64,000 nt of DNA from Basfia succiniciproducens (GCF_011455875.1 NZ_CP015031.1:973405-1037404), one strand, 5' to 3'. Shown: positions 19,608-30,538, counted from the first letter of the stretch. Notes: a model not told the origin generated them from the sequence alone. Numbers and translations: made by a program.

Positions 19608-19876
19608 AGGGTCTGTTTATCTTTTATAAACGGCTGCGACGAAGTTTATTTTTCGTCAAATCAAGGCGAAAAACGTGCCGTTTAGTCATTCTAAACAAAC
19701 GATTTTCAACGCAGAGTTGGCGAAAAGTAAGCTCGTCCTTTCGGCCTGTACCTAAAATAGCCACATGCGTCGTTGTAAAAATTGTTAATAGGGCAAGTGC
19801 TATTCACGGCGTTTTACGCCTAGCCCGTGGCTATTTTAGGCACAACGCAACCGGTTATAAAAGATAAACAGACCCT
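19608..19876. mobile_element. MITE-like element with 22-bp perfect terminal inverted repeats
   Basis: The 269-base element starts AGGGTCTGTTTATCTTTTAT and ends in its exact inverse complement. The repeats can be read as flanked by TA on both sides, as in IS630/Tc1-mariner insertions. A nested 14-bp inverted repeat, CCTAAAATAGCCAC at 19751-19764 and GTGGCTATTTTAGG at 19827-19840, lies inside. It has no coding capacity. A related end-like fragment (ATAAACAGACCTTA) occurs near 42868. Confidence 0.8.
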
Positions 19877-20010
19877 ATTTCATTTTATTCTACACATAAA
19901 ATAGAAAATTAAAACGTTAGAACTGAATTATCTCGGTGAAATATTTTTATTGTTCAAAAAATAGATTATTTTTTGAAAATTGTCGGGGTTGAAAAGGTTC
20001 CAAAAGAAAA

Positions 20011-20031
20011 AGCTATCTATTATAGATAGCT
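20011..20031 (-). terminator. Terminator-like hairpin downstream of sucB
   Basis: AGCTATCTA (20011-20019) pairs with TAGATAGCT (20023-20031) around a tiny loop. A-rich and T-rich flanks on either side let it work in both directions. It comes 30 bases after the sucB stop, next to an uptake sequence. If efficient it would separate sucAB from sucCD transcription. Confidence 0.7.
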
Positions 20032-20061
20032 TTTTCAGCATAAAAGTGCGGTCGATTTTTG

Positions 20062-21270
20062 CTAAATTTCTAACAATAATCTGGTCGGATCCTCTAAAAG
20101 CTCTTTGACCGTAACTAAAAAACCGACGGAATCTTTGCCGTCAATAAGACGGTGGTCGTAAGACAATGCTAAATACATCATCGGGCGAATCGCTACCTGT
20201 CCGTCAATAGCCACCGGGCGGTCTTTAATGGCGTGCATACCTAAAATAGCCGCTTGCGGCGGGTTAATGATCGGCGTAGACATTAATGAACCGAATACGC
20301 CGCCGTTTGTAATGGTAAAGTTACCGCCGGTTAAATCATCCACCGTTAATTTACCGTCACGGCCTTTTTCCGCCAGCGCTTTAATTTGGCGTTCGATTTC
20401 AGCCATGCTCAATTTATCGCAATTACGGATAACCGGCGTAACCAAACCGCGCGGGGTGGAAACGGCGATGCTGATATCAAAATAATTGTGATAAACAATG
20501 TCGTCACCATCAATAGATGCATTGATTACCGGATAACGCTTCAATGCTTCCACAACCGCTTTCACATAAAAGGACATAAAACCTAATCGGGTGTCATGCT
20601 GCTTTTCAAATTTTTCAGCATATTTTTTGCGTAACTGCATAATAGGTTGCATATCCACTTCGTTGAAAGTGGTTAACATTGCAGTACTGTTTTTCACTTC
20701 CAGCAAACGCTCCGCCACCCGTTTACGCAAGCGGGTCATCGGCACGCGTTTTTCCGTGCGAACGGCTGCCGGCGACGAAATTACGGTATTTTCCACCGCA
20801 CTTTTCGCGGCAACCGATGCGGCTTTTTGTGCGATCACCGCTTCCACATCTTCACGGGTAATGCGACCGCTCACCCCACTGCCTTTAATTTCATTAACAT
20901 TTAAATCATGCTCGGCAATTAAGCGGCGAGCGGCAGGCCCTAGGGTATCGACAGAGGACGCAACGGCTGAATCCTCAATTTGCGGCGCCACCGTCGGTGT
21001 TTCCGCCCGTACGGTTACTTCGCCTACCGGAAGCAATGCCACCTTGCCTAATAATTGTTTGCTTACAACCGTTGCCCCTTCGGGCTCTATGATAGATTCG
21101 ATAATACCGTCATTTAGCGCCGGTACTTCCAGTACAACTTTATCCGTTTCAATTTCAACCAATACTTCGTCGCGCCGTACTTTATCGCCAACCGCTTTAT
21201 GCCATTTTACAACGGTTGCATCCGCCACGGATTCCGGTAAATCAGGGGTGATAATATCAAAGTTACTCAT
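20062..21270 (-). CDS. sucB: Dihydrolipoamide succinyltransferase, E2 of 2-oxoglutarate dehydrogenase
   Basis: SucB transfers the succinyl group to CoA in the 2-oxoglutarate dehydrogenase complex. The 402-residue product has one lipoyl domain ([18 protein letters not shown], lysine near 44) and a peripheral-subunit-binding segment ([20 protein letters not shown]). The acyltransferase domain ends with the active-site motif [30 protein letters not shown] precedes the start. It lies 27 bases after sucA. Confidence 0.97.
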   Translation of the reverse strand: MSNFDIITPDLPESVADATVVKWHKAVGDKVRRDEVLVEIETDKVVLEVPALNDGIIESIIEPEGATVVSKQLLGKVALLPVGEVTVRAETPTVAPQIEDSAVASSVDTLGPAARRLIAEHDLNVNEIKGSGVSGRITREDVEAVIAQKAASVAAKSAVENTVISSPAAVRTEKRVPMTRLRKRVAERLLEVKNSTAMLTTFNEVDMQPIMQLRKKYAEKFEKQHDTRLGFMSFYVKAVVEALKRYPVINASIDGDDIVYHNYFDISIAVSTPRGLVTPVIRNCDKLSMAEIERQIKALAEKGRDGKLTVDDLTGGNFTITNGGVFGSLMSTPIINPPQAAILGMHAIKDRPVAIDGQVAIRPMMYLALSYDHRLIDGKDSVGFLVTVKELLEDPTRLLLEI

Positions 21271-21297
21271 TTTATATTCCTTTCATTTATGTATTCG

Positions 21298-24099
21298 CTA
21301 AATCGCCAAAGCTTCCGCTACCAGCGCTTTTTGTTGTTCATTATGTAATGCAAGATAGCCGACGGCAGGCGATGCCGAAGCCGGACGCCCCACATAACGG
21401 AGTTTGCCGTCAGCCGGCAGATTCGCCACAAAGTTATGCTGGCTGCAATACCAAGCGCCTTGGTTTAACGGCTCTTCTTGACACCAAACATAATCCTTCA
21501 CGTGGGAATAGGCGGTTAAAATATCCCGCATTTCTTCATGAGGATAAGGATAAAGCTGTTCAATCCGAATAATCGCTATGTCGGTCTGGTTATTTTTACG
21601 GCGTTGTTCCAATAAATCGTAATATACTTTACCCGCACAGAACACGACGCGTTTTACCTGTTTCGGATCTAAATCGTCAATTTCCGGAATCACATTTTGG
21701 AATGTGCCGTTAACCAGTTCTTCCGTTGTCGAAACCGCTAACGGATGACGCAACAACGATTTCGGCGAAATCACCACAAGCGGACGGCGCACAGTACGTA
21801 GCATTTGGCGACGCAATAAATGGTAAATCTGTGCCGGAGTCGAAGGCACGCAAACCTGCATATTTTGTTGCGCACAAAGTTGCAAATAGCGTTCTAAACG
21901 CGCGGAGGAATGCTCCGGACCTTGTCCCTCATAACCGTGAGGCAATAACATAACTAAACCGCACATTCTGCCCCATTTTTGTTCGCCGGAGCTGATAAAT
22001 TGATCAATTACTACCTGCGCTCCGTTGGCAAAATCACCGAACTGCGCTTCCCAGATAGTTAATGTTTTCGGTGCGGCGGTGGCATAACCGTATTCAAAGG
22101 CAAGTACGGCTTCTTCGGAAAGTACGGAATCCCACACTTCAAAATGCCCTTGCCCCTGATGCAAATTCATTAACGGAATATAGGCTTTACGTTCGTTCAT
22201 ATTGTGCAATACGGCTAAACGGTGGAAGAACGTGCCTCGTCCGGAATCTTCACCAGAAATACGAATATGATGTCCGTCATCCAATAAGGTAGCGTAAGCC
22301 ATAGTTTCCGCCATGCCCCAATCAAAGAGTTTCTCGCCGTTTGCCATTAGTAAACGATCCGCATAGATTTTTTGCACGCGCGGGTGAATCGGATGATTTT
22401 CAGGATACTCACAAACTTTGCGTGCCAAATCTTTAAAACGCTGCGGATCAAATTTGCCGTTATACGGCGTCCATTCCTGCGTTAAGAAACTTGTCCAGTC
22501 CATTTTTTGCGTATCTAACGGGCGCCATTCGGGTACTACGCAATCGCCGCGATCTAAGCCGTCCCGATAATTATTCATCAGTTCCGTTGCTTTCGATTCG
22601 GTAATCACGCCTTCCGCTACAAGGCGATCCGCATAGACTTTGCGCGGAGTCGGATGTTGCTTGATGAGTTTATACATGACAGGTTGGGTGGCTAACGGCT
22701 CGTCGGCTTCGTTATGTCCGTGGCGACGATAAGAAACCAAGTCGATAAAAATATCCCGTTTGAATAAAGTACGGTATTCCACCGCCATTCTTGCCGCATA
22801 AGCTACGGCTTCCGGATCATCACCGTTTACATGAATCACCGGTGCTTCAATCATTTTCGCAATATCGGTACAGTATTCGGTCGAACGGGTATCGCGGGTA
22901 TTTGATGTAGTAAACCCGATTTGGTTGTTAATTACGATACGAATAGTACCGCCAACGGTATAACCCCGAGTGGAAGACATATTTAAAGTTTCTTGCACCA
23001 CCCCTTGACCAATAACCGCCGAATCACCATGTACGGTAATAGGTAAAACTTTTGTGAAGTGATCATCGCCGATGCGTTTTTGTCTGGCGCGAACGGAACC
23101 GGAAACGACCGGGCTGACAATTTCCAAATGGGAAGGGTTAAATGCCAACGCTAAATGCACTAAACCGGCGTCGGTCATAAAATCGGAAGAATAGCCTTGA
23201 TGGTATTTTACATCCCCGGTGCCGTTACCCTGGTGCTTGCCGGCAAATTCATCAAATAATTCCGCCGGCTTTTTACCCAATACGTTCACCAACATATTTA
23301 AACGCCCGCGGTGCGCCATACCCATCACGATTTCTTTCACGCCGTTTCTCGCGCCGTGGCGAATAATTTCTTTCATCAACGGGATAAAGGCGTCACTACC
23401 TTCAAGAGAAAAACGTTTTGCACCGGGGAATTTAGCGCCGAGATAACGCTCTAAACCGTCCGCCGCCGTTAATTCTTCAAGAAATTTAACTTGTTCGTCT
23501 TTGCTGAACAGCGGTTTATTTAATAGATTTTCAACTTTACGCTGCAGCCAGGTTCGCGCTTCTAAATCGTTTACGTGCATAAACTCTAAGCCTATTGTAC
23601 TGCAATAGGTATTTTTTAAAGCGTAAGCAAGGTCTCTTAAAGTAATTTTATCTCTGTTATAAACATAGTTACCGATGTCGAATACTTCATCAAGATCATT
23701 ATCGGTAAACCCGAAGAATTTGTAATCTAAAGTCGGCGCGTCCAGCCGTTGCCATAAGTTCAACGGATCTAAATTCGCATGCAAATGACCGCGATTACGA
23801 TGAGCGTTCACCCATTGCAGAACTTTAACCAATCGTTTGCTTACATTCGGGTCAATAACACTTGCCCCCGATTGAGAATTGGAGTCTCGGGCTAATTGTT
23901 GAAAATAACTGCGAATTTGAGAATGAGGCTGCTCGACTGCGGTCGATTTTGGCAAAGAATCGAAAGTTTTACGCCAACTTTCTTCGATACCGGCAGGGTC
24001 TCTAAGATAATCTTCATAGAGATCTTCTATATAGGATTGGTTTGCTCCGCCTAATGCGGTAGAAGCAAGCCATTCTTCTAATGGGCTATTCTTTTGCAT
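21298..24099 (-). CDS. sucA: 2-oxoglutarate dehydrogenase E1 component
   Basis: SucA decarboxylates 2-oxoglutarate using thiamine diphosphate and loads succinyl onto SucB. The 933-residue product has the usual length. It shows GMAHRGRLNMLVNVLGK, the cofactor region HGDSAVIGQGVVQETLNMS, NNQIGFTTSNTRDTRSTEYC and the transketolase-type EDSGRGTFFHRLAV segment. It is the first gene of sucAB(CD). Upstream (24100-24330) is an AT-rich promoter region without other genes. Confidence 0.98.
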   Translation of the reverse strand: MQKNSPLEEWLASTALGGANQSYIEDLYEDYLRDPAGIEESWRKTFDSLPKSTAVEQPHSQIRSYFQQLARDSNSQSGASVIDPNVSKRLVKVLQWVNAHRNRGHLHANLDPLNLWQRLDAPTLDYKFFGFTDNDLDEVFDIGNYVYNRDKITLRDLAYALKNTYCSTIGLEFMHVNDLEARTWLQRKVENLLNKPLFSKDEQVKFLEELTAADGLERYLGAKFPGAKRFSLEGSDAFIPLMKEIIRHGARNGVKEIVMGMAHRGRLNMLVNVLGKKPAELFDEFAGKHQGNGTGDVKYHQGYSSDFMTDAGLVHLALAFNPSHLEIVSPVVSGSVRARQKRIGDDHFTKVLPITVHGDSAVIGQGVVQETLNMSSTRGYTVGGTIRIVINNQIGFTTSNTRDTRSTEYCTDIAKMIEAPVIHVNGDDPEAVAYAARMAVEYRTLFKRDIFIDLVSYRRHGHNEADEPLATQPVMYKLIKQHPTPRKVYADRLVAEGVITESKATELMNNYRDGLDRGDCVVPEWRPLDTQKMDWTSFLTQEWTPYNGKFDPQRFKDLARKVCEYPENHPIHPRVQKIYADRLLMANGEKLFDWGMAETMAYATLLDDGHHIRISGEDSGRGTFFHRLAVLHNMNERKAYIPLMNLHQGQGHFEVWDSVLSEEAVLAFEYGYATAAPKTLTIWEAQFGDFANGAQVVIDQFISSGEQKWGRMCGLVMLLPHGYEGQGPEHSSARLERYLQLCAQQNMQVCVPSTPAQIYHLLRRQMLRTVRRPLVVISPKSLLRHPLAVSTTEELVNGTFQNVIPEIDDLDPKQVKRVVFCAGKVYYDLLEQRRKNNQTDIAIIRIEQLYPYPHEEMRDILTAYSHVKDYVWCQEEPLNQGAWYCSQHNFVANLPADGKLRYVGRPASASPAVGYLALHNEQQKALVAEALAI

Positions 24100-24330
24100 A
24101 AAACACCTGTTTTAACTATTTTTATTCAAGGGTTATAAATATAAAACGCAAACTATTATACATAGAGATTAAACCGGAACGCAGCTTTCTTTTCGGATTC
24201 CGTATATACTTTATGAAAATAGAAATTTTCCCTGCATTTGTCTAGCTTTTTTTACAAAAAAATAACATTTATTTCTTTTATTAAAAAAATAACGGCGGAT
24301 TATTTTATACATACCGTCTGACGGCATAAA

Positions 24331-25473
24331 TTAAAGTAATTTTGCTAGTTCCGAACCAAATTCCGCACGCCAGTCACGCATAAGATCGGGTAATTTATTC
24401 GGGTCTTTATGTTTTAGCCATACCCACTTCATCAAACTTTCCAAACTCCGTTTGCCGGCAATTACTTCCGCATTTAAATCCGGCGGTGCAATAATTTTTA
24501 GCTTTTGTTGTAAATTTTTCAGACCTTGTTTATAACGCATATCATCAGCTAACCGGCTGATTTCAGGCGGGTAATATTCGGCATCGATGCGTTCGGCGCG
24601 CTCCAAAATTTGCAACATTTTTTTACCGTGAATACGAACTTCCTGCGAATTCAAACCTAACTTGAGCATTTCAGAAGTGTGTTTCGGATTATTTTGAGCT
24701 AATAACCAGAGATTCTCGCCTCGCACTACAAAATTTAACGCCAGATCCCGTTTAACCGCTTCTTCTTGCCGCCAGCTGGCAAGTAGTTTCAGCCGCATTA
24801 ATTCTTCCGAATTGAGTTTCCATGCACCGGAAATGCTCAAATAAGCCTTATCTATATTTTTTACAATCCGATGTTTTTCCAATAATAAATTACAGTCAAA
24901 TTCTACCGCACTTTGCCAACGGGTTTGTTCTAATGCATTCTGCATTTTGCAATACAAAGGCAATAAATACCATACATCAGCCGCTGCATAAGCGAGCTGC
25001 TTGTTTGATAACGGACGCGCCAGCCAATCCGTTCGCGACGCACCTTTGTCGATTTCCAGATTAAAATAATGTTTAATCAATGAGGCTAATCCCATAGAAT
25101 TCTGAAACCCTAAGAAATTTGCCATAATTTGCGTATCTAACATCGGTGTAGGCAGTTGCTGATAATAATGCTGAAAAACCTCAAGATCTTCGTGGCAGGC
25201 ATGTAATACTTTTAATACTTTAGGATCCGCAAGAAGTTGTTTGAACGGGCTGAAATCCTGAATTTCCTGCGGGTCAATCAAACTCACCTGTTCCCCGTCG
25301 TAAAGTTGAATTAATCCTAATTTAGGATAATAACTGCGGATTCGCACAAATTCGGTATCCAGTGCAATGGCCGATTTTGTAGAAGCTCTTGCACAAACGT
25401 CCGCTAATGCTTCATCATCGGTGATTAGCATAAAGTGCGGTGGATTTTGGATTTCTTTTATCTGATATGTCAT
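24331..25473 (-). CDS. rnd: Ribonuclease D
   Basis: RNase D is a 3'-5' exoribonuclease that trims tRNA precursors. The 380-residue product has a DEDD exonuclease domain: Exo I is AIALDTEFVR (D39, E41), Exo II lies around LHACHEDLEVFQHY, and Exo III is YAAADVWYLLPLY. HRDC-type helical domains follow. Length fits the E. coli enzyme. An uptake sequence overlaps the N-terminal codons near 25434. The ribosome site is weak. Confidence 0.95.
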   Translation of the reverse strand: MTYQIKEIQNPPHFMLITDDEALADVCARASTKSAIALDTEFVRIRSYYPKLGLIQLYDGEQVSLIDPQEIQDFSPFKQLLADPKVLKVLHACHEDLEVFQHYYQQLPTPMLDTQIMANFLGFQNSMGLASLIKHYFNLEIDKGASRTDWLARPLSNKQLAYAAADVWYLLPLYCKMQNALEQTRWQSAVEFDCNLLLEKHRIVKNIDKAYLSISGAWKLNSEELMRLKLLASWRQEEAVKRDLALNFVVRGENLWLLAQNNPKHTSEMLKLGLNSQEVRIHGKKMLQILERAERIDAEYYPPEISRLADDMRYKQGLKNLQQKLKIIAPPDLNAEVIAGKRSLESLMKWVWLKHKDPNKLPDLMRDWRAEFGSELAKLL

Positions 25474-25503
25474 TTTTAAATCTGAAAATAAATAGAAAAA
25501 TAA

Positions 25504-25525
25504 AGCACGCCCAAAAGAACGTGCT
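25504..25525 (-). terminator. Terminator between fadD and rnd
   Basis: AGCACG (25504-25509) pairs with CGTGCT (25520-25525). On the minus strand TTTATTTTTCTATTTATT follows. It lies about 35 bases past the fadD stop. Confidence 0.75.
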
Positions 25526-25560
25526 GCTTGAAGCTTGCCACAAGCTTCCGAAGCTATAGA

Positions 25561-27249
25561 TTATTGCGCATTACGTTTGGCTAATTCTTCATCCCGCAAT
25601 ACCCGGCGAAGAATTTTCCCCACATTGGTTTTCGGTAATTCGTCACGAAATTCAATTTCTTTCGGCACTTTATATCCCGTGAGTAAGTTGCGGCAATGGG
25701 CTCGTAATTCGTCACGGGTTAAACTTTCGTCTTTCTTTACTACGAAAATTTTAATCGTTTCGCCCGACACTTCATGAGGCACACCAATAGCCACCACCTC
25801 TAACACTTTTGGATTCAACATCACCACATCTTCGATTTCATTCGGATAAACATTAAAGCCGGAAACTAAAATCATATCTTTCTTACGATCCACTATGCGC
25901 ATGATATAATTTTTATCCATCACCACAATATCACCCGTTGCCATCCAACCGTCTTTTAACACTTCGGCGGTAGCTTCCGGACGCTGCCAATAACCCTGCA
26001 TAACCTGCTCGCCTTTTACCCAGAGTTCGCCCGGTTCGCCTAATTCCGCCTCATCGCCGTCATCACGCATAATGCGAATATCGGTATTAGGTACCGGCAC
26101 GCCGATAGAGCCGTCATGTTTGTCGGTAAGAATCGTTGAAGCGGCAATAAGCGGCGAACATTCGGTCATACCATAACCTTCAATAATATTATTGCCGGTT
26201 AAGTCATGCCAACGTTGAGCAACGGATTGTTGAACCGCCATTCCGCCACCTACGGAAAGTTTTAATGAAGAAAAATCCACTTCTTTAAAATTCTCGTTAT
26301 TTAACAAGGCGTTAAATAAGGTATTTACTCCGGTAATTGCCGTAAACGGATATTTTCTCAGCTCTTTTACCATGCCGTCCACATCACGAGGGTTAGTAAT
26401 GAGTACCGCGGTAATCCCTAATTCCACAAACAACAACGCATTTACCGACAGAGCGAATACGTGATACAAAGGCAGTGGAATAATAGCAATACGTTCTCTT
26501 CTGCGATCACCTATAAAGCTTTCCGCAATCCATTTTGCCTGAAAAACATTCGTAATAATATTACCGTGAGAAAGCATTGCGCCTTTTGCGATGCCTGTTG
26601 TTCCCCCGGTGTATTGCAAAAAAGCCAACGCATCGCGCGCCAAATCCGGGCGTACGAATTGACGGTGTTTGCCCACACTTAATACTTCACGAAAAGTTAC
26701 CGCATGGGGCAATTTATATTTTGGTACTAATTTTTTGACATATTTAACGATAAAGTTGACTAAAGTACGCTTACCGAAAGACAACTGATCGCCCATTCGA
26801 GTCAAAATAACGTGTTTTACATCGGTGTTAAACACAACTTGCTCTACAGTCGAAGCAAAATTAGATACCACTACAATGGCTTTCGCGCCGCTATCCTGCA
26901 ATTGGTGTTCTAATTCGCGGGGAGTATAAAGCGGATTAACATTCACCACCACCAAACCAGCTCTCAATACACCGAATAAAGCAATGGGATATTGCAATAA
27001 ATTCGGCATCATCAACGCTACCCGTTCTCCGCGCGTCAGTTTTAATTCATTTTGCAAATATGCGGCAAAGGCACGGCTGCGTTCTTCTAACTTACGAAAG
27101 GTTAATACTTTACCCATATTAATATAGGCGGGACGATCCGGATGTTCCCGAACCGCCTTATCAAACATATCTAAAATACTGTGGTATTCAGACGTATCAA
27201 TTTCCCTTGGGCTCCCTTCCGGATAATTTTTAAACCATCCCTTTTCCAT
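25561..27249 (-). CDS. fadD: Long-chain fatty acid-CoA ligase
   Basis: FadD activates long-chain fatty acids to acyl-CoA via an acyl-adenylate at the inner membrane. The 562-residue product has the AMP-binding motif [18 protein letters not shown], the A5 motif [14 protein letters not shown] and the fatty-acyl-CoA signature [20 protein letters not shown]. The C-terminal lysine region is [30 protein letters not shown] precedes the start. In this family the enzyme may serve mainly to recycle host or environmental fatty acids into phospholipid, because no beta-oxidation genes are nearby. Confidence 0.95.
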   Translation of the reverse strand: MEKGWFKNYPEGSPREIDTSEYHSILDMFDKAVREHPDRPAYINMGKVLTFRKLEERSRAFAAYLQNELKLTRGERVALMMPNLLQYPIALFGVLRAGLVVVNVNPLYTPRELEHQLQDSGAKAIVVVSNFASTVEQVVFNTDVKHVILTRMGDQLSFGKRTLVNFIVKYVKKLVPKYKLPHAVTFREVLSVGKHRQFVRPDLARDALAFLQYTGGTTGIAKGAMLSHGNIITNVFQAKWIAESFIGDRRRERIAIIPLPLYHVFALSVNALLFVELGITAVLITNPRDVDGMVKELRKYPFTAITGVNTLFNALLNNENFKEVDFSSLKLSVGGGMAVQQSVAQRWHDLTGNNIIEGYGMTECSPLIAASTILTDKHDGSIGVPVPNTDIRIMRDDGDEAELGEPGELWVKGEQVMQGYWQRPEATAEVLKDGWMATGDIVVMDKNYIMRIVDRKKDMILVSGFNVYPNEIEDVVMLNPKVLEVVAIGVPHEVSGETIKIFVVKKDESLTRDELRAHCRNLLTGYKVPKEIEFRDELPKTNVGKILRRVLRDEELAKRNAQ

Positions 27250-27270
27250 TTTTTCCTCTAATAATTCTTA

Positions 27271-27825
27271 TTAATATAAACGATACCGTAGTTTTAATTC
27301 AGGGCGCCAAAACGGATCCCAGCCCCAATGTCTGAAATGACCAAAACGTCTGAATCGGTAGTCATGCCAATCATCATATTCATAGTAATATTCTTTTGCT
27401 AACCGCCATTGTTTATAAGCTGTTACTTTTATAATCGGATATAGATAGTCGGCTTCGTCAATTTTACCCCGCCACTGTTCTTTCAATATACCGGCGACGG
27501 TTATATATTGATCTTTTAACGAAGCCGGATCCGCAAAGCCGTCAAGATAAGCGATAAACCGCCCGTCGGTGGCGCTTTCAATGACGGGTTTTGCCGAATA
27601 AGTTGTTATCGGTAAGCTTAATATTTCCAGTTTAGTCTGATTTTTTAATGCTTCCGCTGAAATAATCTTGCCGCCCAGCCGCACTTTCCTGCACTGACAG
27701 ACATAATCCGAATCTTCAATTTGTCGCAGACTTTGAATGGTAAATTCATCGCGTTCCAGCCCTTCCGGTGCGGAAACACAAGCGCTAAGCAACACGATTA
27801 ACGGAAAAATGAGCCATTTTTTCAT
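27271..27825 (-). CDS. Slp-family outer-membrane lipoprotein
   Basis: The 184-residue product has a lipoprotein signal MKKWLIFPLIVLLSACVS with the lipobox cysteine near 16. The body resembles the Slp/YeaY starvation-lipoprotein family (for example KNQTKLEILSLPITTYSAKP and YITVAGILKEQWRGKI). The tail is unusual: rich in Tyr, Arg, His and Trp (YDDWHDYRFRRFGHFRHWGW). I start at 27825 because GAGGATAAA precedes it; the longer frame to 27855 lacks a ribosome site. It sits between tsaB and fadD on the same strand, a typical neighbourhood for yeaY. Confidence 0.85.
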   Translation of the reverse strand: MKKWLIFPLIVLLSACVSAPEGLERDEFTIQSLRQIEDSDYVCQCRKVRLGGKIISAEALKNQTKLEILSLPITTYSAKPVIESATDGRFIAYLDGFADPASLKDQYITVAGILKEQWRGKIDEADYLYPIIKVTAYKQWRLAKEYYYEYDDWHDYRFRRFGHFRHWGWDPFWRPELKLRYRLY

Positions 27826-27863
27826 TTTATCCTCACTTATGATCTGATAAATCAAAGAGGTAA

Positions 27864-28586
27864 TTACTCCCGACCGGGTAATTTTTTCCAGGTAACTTCA
27901 TTACGCAGATACACGGGTTCAACATCTACCGCTTTAACATATTGCCGATTATACCAGGCAGGTACCGCAAGGGATAACATATATAAAGCGGAAGGCAATT
28001 GAATTGCCGAAATTTTACCAAACGGCGTTTTTGTCAGTGCTTCATAAGCCGCCCAACCGGTTCCCACATTCAACCAGTCACCCTGAGTTCGGTTTGCCTG
28101 CAATTGAGCAATAGCCTGTTCGGGGCTGCATACCTGTTCGGCAATCACTTCATTCCATTGCAAAAATTCACCGAATTCCGACCGCACTTTTTCACCTTTA
28201 AATTGGGCGAAATAGACTTCGTTCATTCTTGCATCAATGGCGGTAATTACTTGCTCCGCTTGATGCAGCTCATAAGCGGCTTGTGCCATAGCGGCAAGAT
28301 CCGAAACGGGAATAACGGGCAAATCCGCACCGAGCGCTAATCCTTGAGTGATTCCGGTACCGACCCGCACACCGGTGAAACTGCCGGGGCCGCGCCCGAA
28401 AACCAAGGCATCCAGCTGATTTAACCTTAAGCCCGACTGCGCTAAAATTTCATCAACCATAGGCAAAATACGTTTTGTATGGGAACGTTGCGCTACTTCG
28501 TCTAAATGGGTTTTCTCCCCATGATGTAATAAAGCCACAGAACAGGCTTCCGTTGAAGTATCTAAGGCTAATAATGTTAAACTCAT
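27864..28586 (-). CDS. tsaB: TsaB, subunit of the tRNA t6A37 synthesis complex
   Basis: TsaB is the ASKHA-fold scaffold that pairs with TsaD, with TsaE, in making N6-threonylcarbamoyladenosine at tRNA position 37. The 240-residue product shows the family start LLALDTSTEACSVALLHHGE and the motif VFGRGPGSFTGVRVGTGI. It lies 17 bases downstream of yoaA, as in other gammaproteobacteria (yoaA-tsaB-yeaY-fadD-rnd), so the whole run is probably one transcription unit. Confidence 0.95.
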   Translation of the reverse strand: MSLTLLALDTSTEACSVALLHHGEKTHLDEVAQRSHTKRILPMVDEILAQSGLRLNQLDALVFGRGPGSFTGVRVGTGITQGLALGADLPVIPVSDLAAMAQAAYELHQAEQVITAIDARMNEVYFAQFKGEKVRSEFGEFLQWNEVIAEQVCSPEQAIAQLQANRTQGDWLNVGTGWAAYEALTKTPFGKISAIQLPSALYMLSLAVPAWYNRQYVKAVDVEPVYLRNEVTWKKLPGRE

Positions 28587-28603
28587 TGAATTCTCTTATA
28601 TAA

Positions 28604-30538
28604 TTAAGTTCTATTTTGCTGAATTGATTTCAGGAATTCTACCACTTTATTCAAATCCCTTGTACGTTTTGCATTGGGTAAACTTTTTAAAAATGTTTCA
28701 CCATAAGGGCGGGTAACCAAGCGGCTGTCACAAATGATCACCGCACCGCTGTCCGTCACATCCCGAATAAGCCGTCCGACCCCTTGTTTCAGGGCAATTA
28801 CGGCTTCCGGAATCTGAATATCATTAAACGGGTTTCCACCCTGTAACTGGCAATCTTCAACCCGCGCCTTTAATAAAGGCTCATCCGGTGAAGTAAACGG
28901 TAATTTATCGATTATCACCAAAGATAAGGCGTCACCGCGCACATCAATGCCCTCCCAAAAACTGGAGGTTGCCACCAATACGGAATGTTCTTCACTCACA
29001 AACTGTTCCAACAATTTCGTTTTTGAAGTTTCGCCTTGCAGTAAAATAGACAAACCGCTGTGTTCCCGAAAATATTCGGCAAACCCTTTCATCATAAAAT
29101 ATGAAGTACAAAGCACAAAGCAACGTCCTTTATTTGCTTCAATAACCGGCAGTAACATTTCCGCCAGTTTCGTCATAGTATGATTCTGGTTGCTGCCGGG
29201 TAGATAACGCGGCACGCATAATAGGGCCTGTTCAGGATAATTAAAAGGGCTTTGTAAAACTTTTTCATCCGTAGACTGAATACCTAAACGCTGACGAAAA
29301 TGATTAAAACTTCCGCCGACTTCTAAGGTTGCCGAGGTAAAAATCCAAGCGCTCTCATGATTATTCATTTGCTCGCCGAATTTATCCGATACCGTTAACG
29401 GCGTAATATGTAAACCGAATTGACGATTAAATGTCTCGAACCAATAGCAATATCCTGTAACGGAAGTATCCGATAAGCGCACAAGTTGTGCCTTTAAGGC
29501 GGAAATTCGTTCAAAAATACTGTCTAAAGTTTGCGAACGGCCAAGCGCTAATTTCACCACTTCCGCCATAAAATCCAGCTTTTCCTGTAGCACCCTAAAG
29601 CCTTTTTGCACATCAGGCTTTACCAACCATTCGCGCCAATTACCCCGATTATTTCCTTCGCCAAGCAATAAACGAAAATCCTGTACCATTTTCAGCAAAT
29701 GGTCCGAAGCAACGCCTAATTGTGGCATATCCTTAATTTCCGTCCGATAAACAATGTTAATGTCTTTGCACAAATCAAATAACTGGCGAGAAGTAATAGA
29801 TTGCCCGAAATATTGGCTGGCAATGTCGGGCAATTGGTGCGCCTCGTCAAAAATAATCACTTCCGCATTGGGAATAAGCTCGCCGAATCCGTTTTCTTTT
29901 ACCGCCATATCGGCACAAAAAAGATGGTGATTCACAACCACAAGATCCGCAGCCAACGCTCTTTTTCTGGCGGCAGCGACATAACAATCGCCGTAATTAG
30001 GGCAATCCGAACCCAAACAACTTTCTGTGGTGCTTGTCAGTTGCGGTAAAATAGGGCTGTCTTCCGCAAGCTCGACGCATTCCGACAAATCGCCCGTTTT
30101 GGTAGCATTGTTCCATTTTCTTACTTTTGATAAATCCACTAATACGGATTTATCGCCAAGCACACCTTGGGCTATTACCTGATCCAAACGCTCAAGGCAC
30201 AGATAGTTAGCCCGCCCTTTTAACAAGGCTATTTTTCCGGAATAATTTAAGGCTTTTTGAATGGTCGGAAGATCCCGTTTGAATAATTGATCCTGTAGGT
30301 TTTTTGAGCCTGTGGAAACGATAGTTTTCTTTTTTGACAATAAAGCCGGCGTTAAATAGGCAAAGGTTTTGCCGGTTCCTGTTCCCGCTTCAACAACTAA
30401 TACGCCTTTATTTTCAATCGCTTTCCCCACGGCTTCCGCCATTTCCAATTGCTCGGAACGGGGGCGGAAATCCTTAATATTCGAGCTGAGTTGCCCCCGC
30501 TCGGAAAAAGCCGCTTTAATTTGATCTATATTAGCCAT
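28604..30538 (-). CDS. yoaA: YoaA, DinG/XPD-like iron-sulfur DNA helicase
   Basis: This superfamily 2 helicase related to XPD acts with the polymerase III chi subunit in repair of damaged replication forks in E. coli. The 644-residue product has Walker A VVEAGTGTGKTFAYLTPALL and the iron-sulfur cysteine cluster ESCLGSDCPNYGDC. Other motifs are the DEAH box IIFDEAHQLPD and the motif VI region IALKQGVGRLIRD. No clear LexA box is seen upstream. It heads the run to rnd. Confidence 0.93.
   Translation of the reverse strand: MANIDQIKAAFSERGQLSSNIKDFRPRSEQLEMAEAVGKAIENKGVLVVEAGTGTGKTFAYLTPALLSKKKTIVSTGSKNLQDQLFKRDLPTIQKALNYSGKIALLKGRANYLCLERLDQVIAQGVLGDKSVLVDLSKVRKWNNATKTGDLSECVELAEDSPILPQLTSTTESCLGSDCPNYGDCYVAAARKRALAADLVVVNHHLFCADMAVKENGFGELIPNAEVIIFDEAHQLPDIASQYFGQSITSRQLFDLCKDINIVYRTEIKDMPQLGVASDHLLKMVQDFRLLLGEGNNRGNWREWLVKPDVQKGFRVLQEKLDFMAEVVKLALGRSQTLDSIFERISALKAQLVRLSDTSVTGYCYWFETFNRQFGLHITPLTVSDKFGEQMNNHESAWIFTSATLEVGGSFNHFRQRLGIQSTDEKVLQSPFNYPEQALLCVPRYLPGSNQNHTMTKLAEMLLPVIEANKGRCFVLCTSYFMMKGFAEYFREHSGLSILLQGETSKTKLLEQFVSEEHSVLVATSSFWEGIDVRGDALSLVIIDKLPFTSPDEPLLKARVEDCQLQGGNPFNDIQIPEAVIALKQGVGRLIRDVTDSGAVIICDSRLVTRPYGETFLKSLPNAKRTRDLNKVVEFLKSIQQNRT

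Noticed and set aside
24316..24327. GTCTGACGGCAT resembling a neisserial DUS
   Set aside because: It does not match GCCGTCTGAA exactly and has no paired copy.
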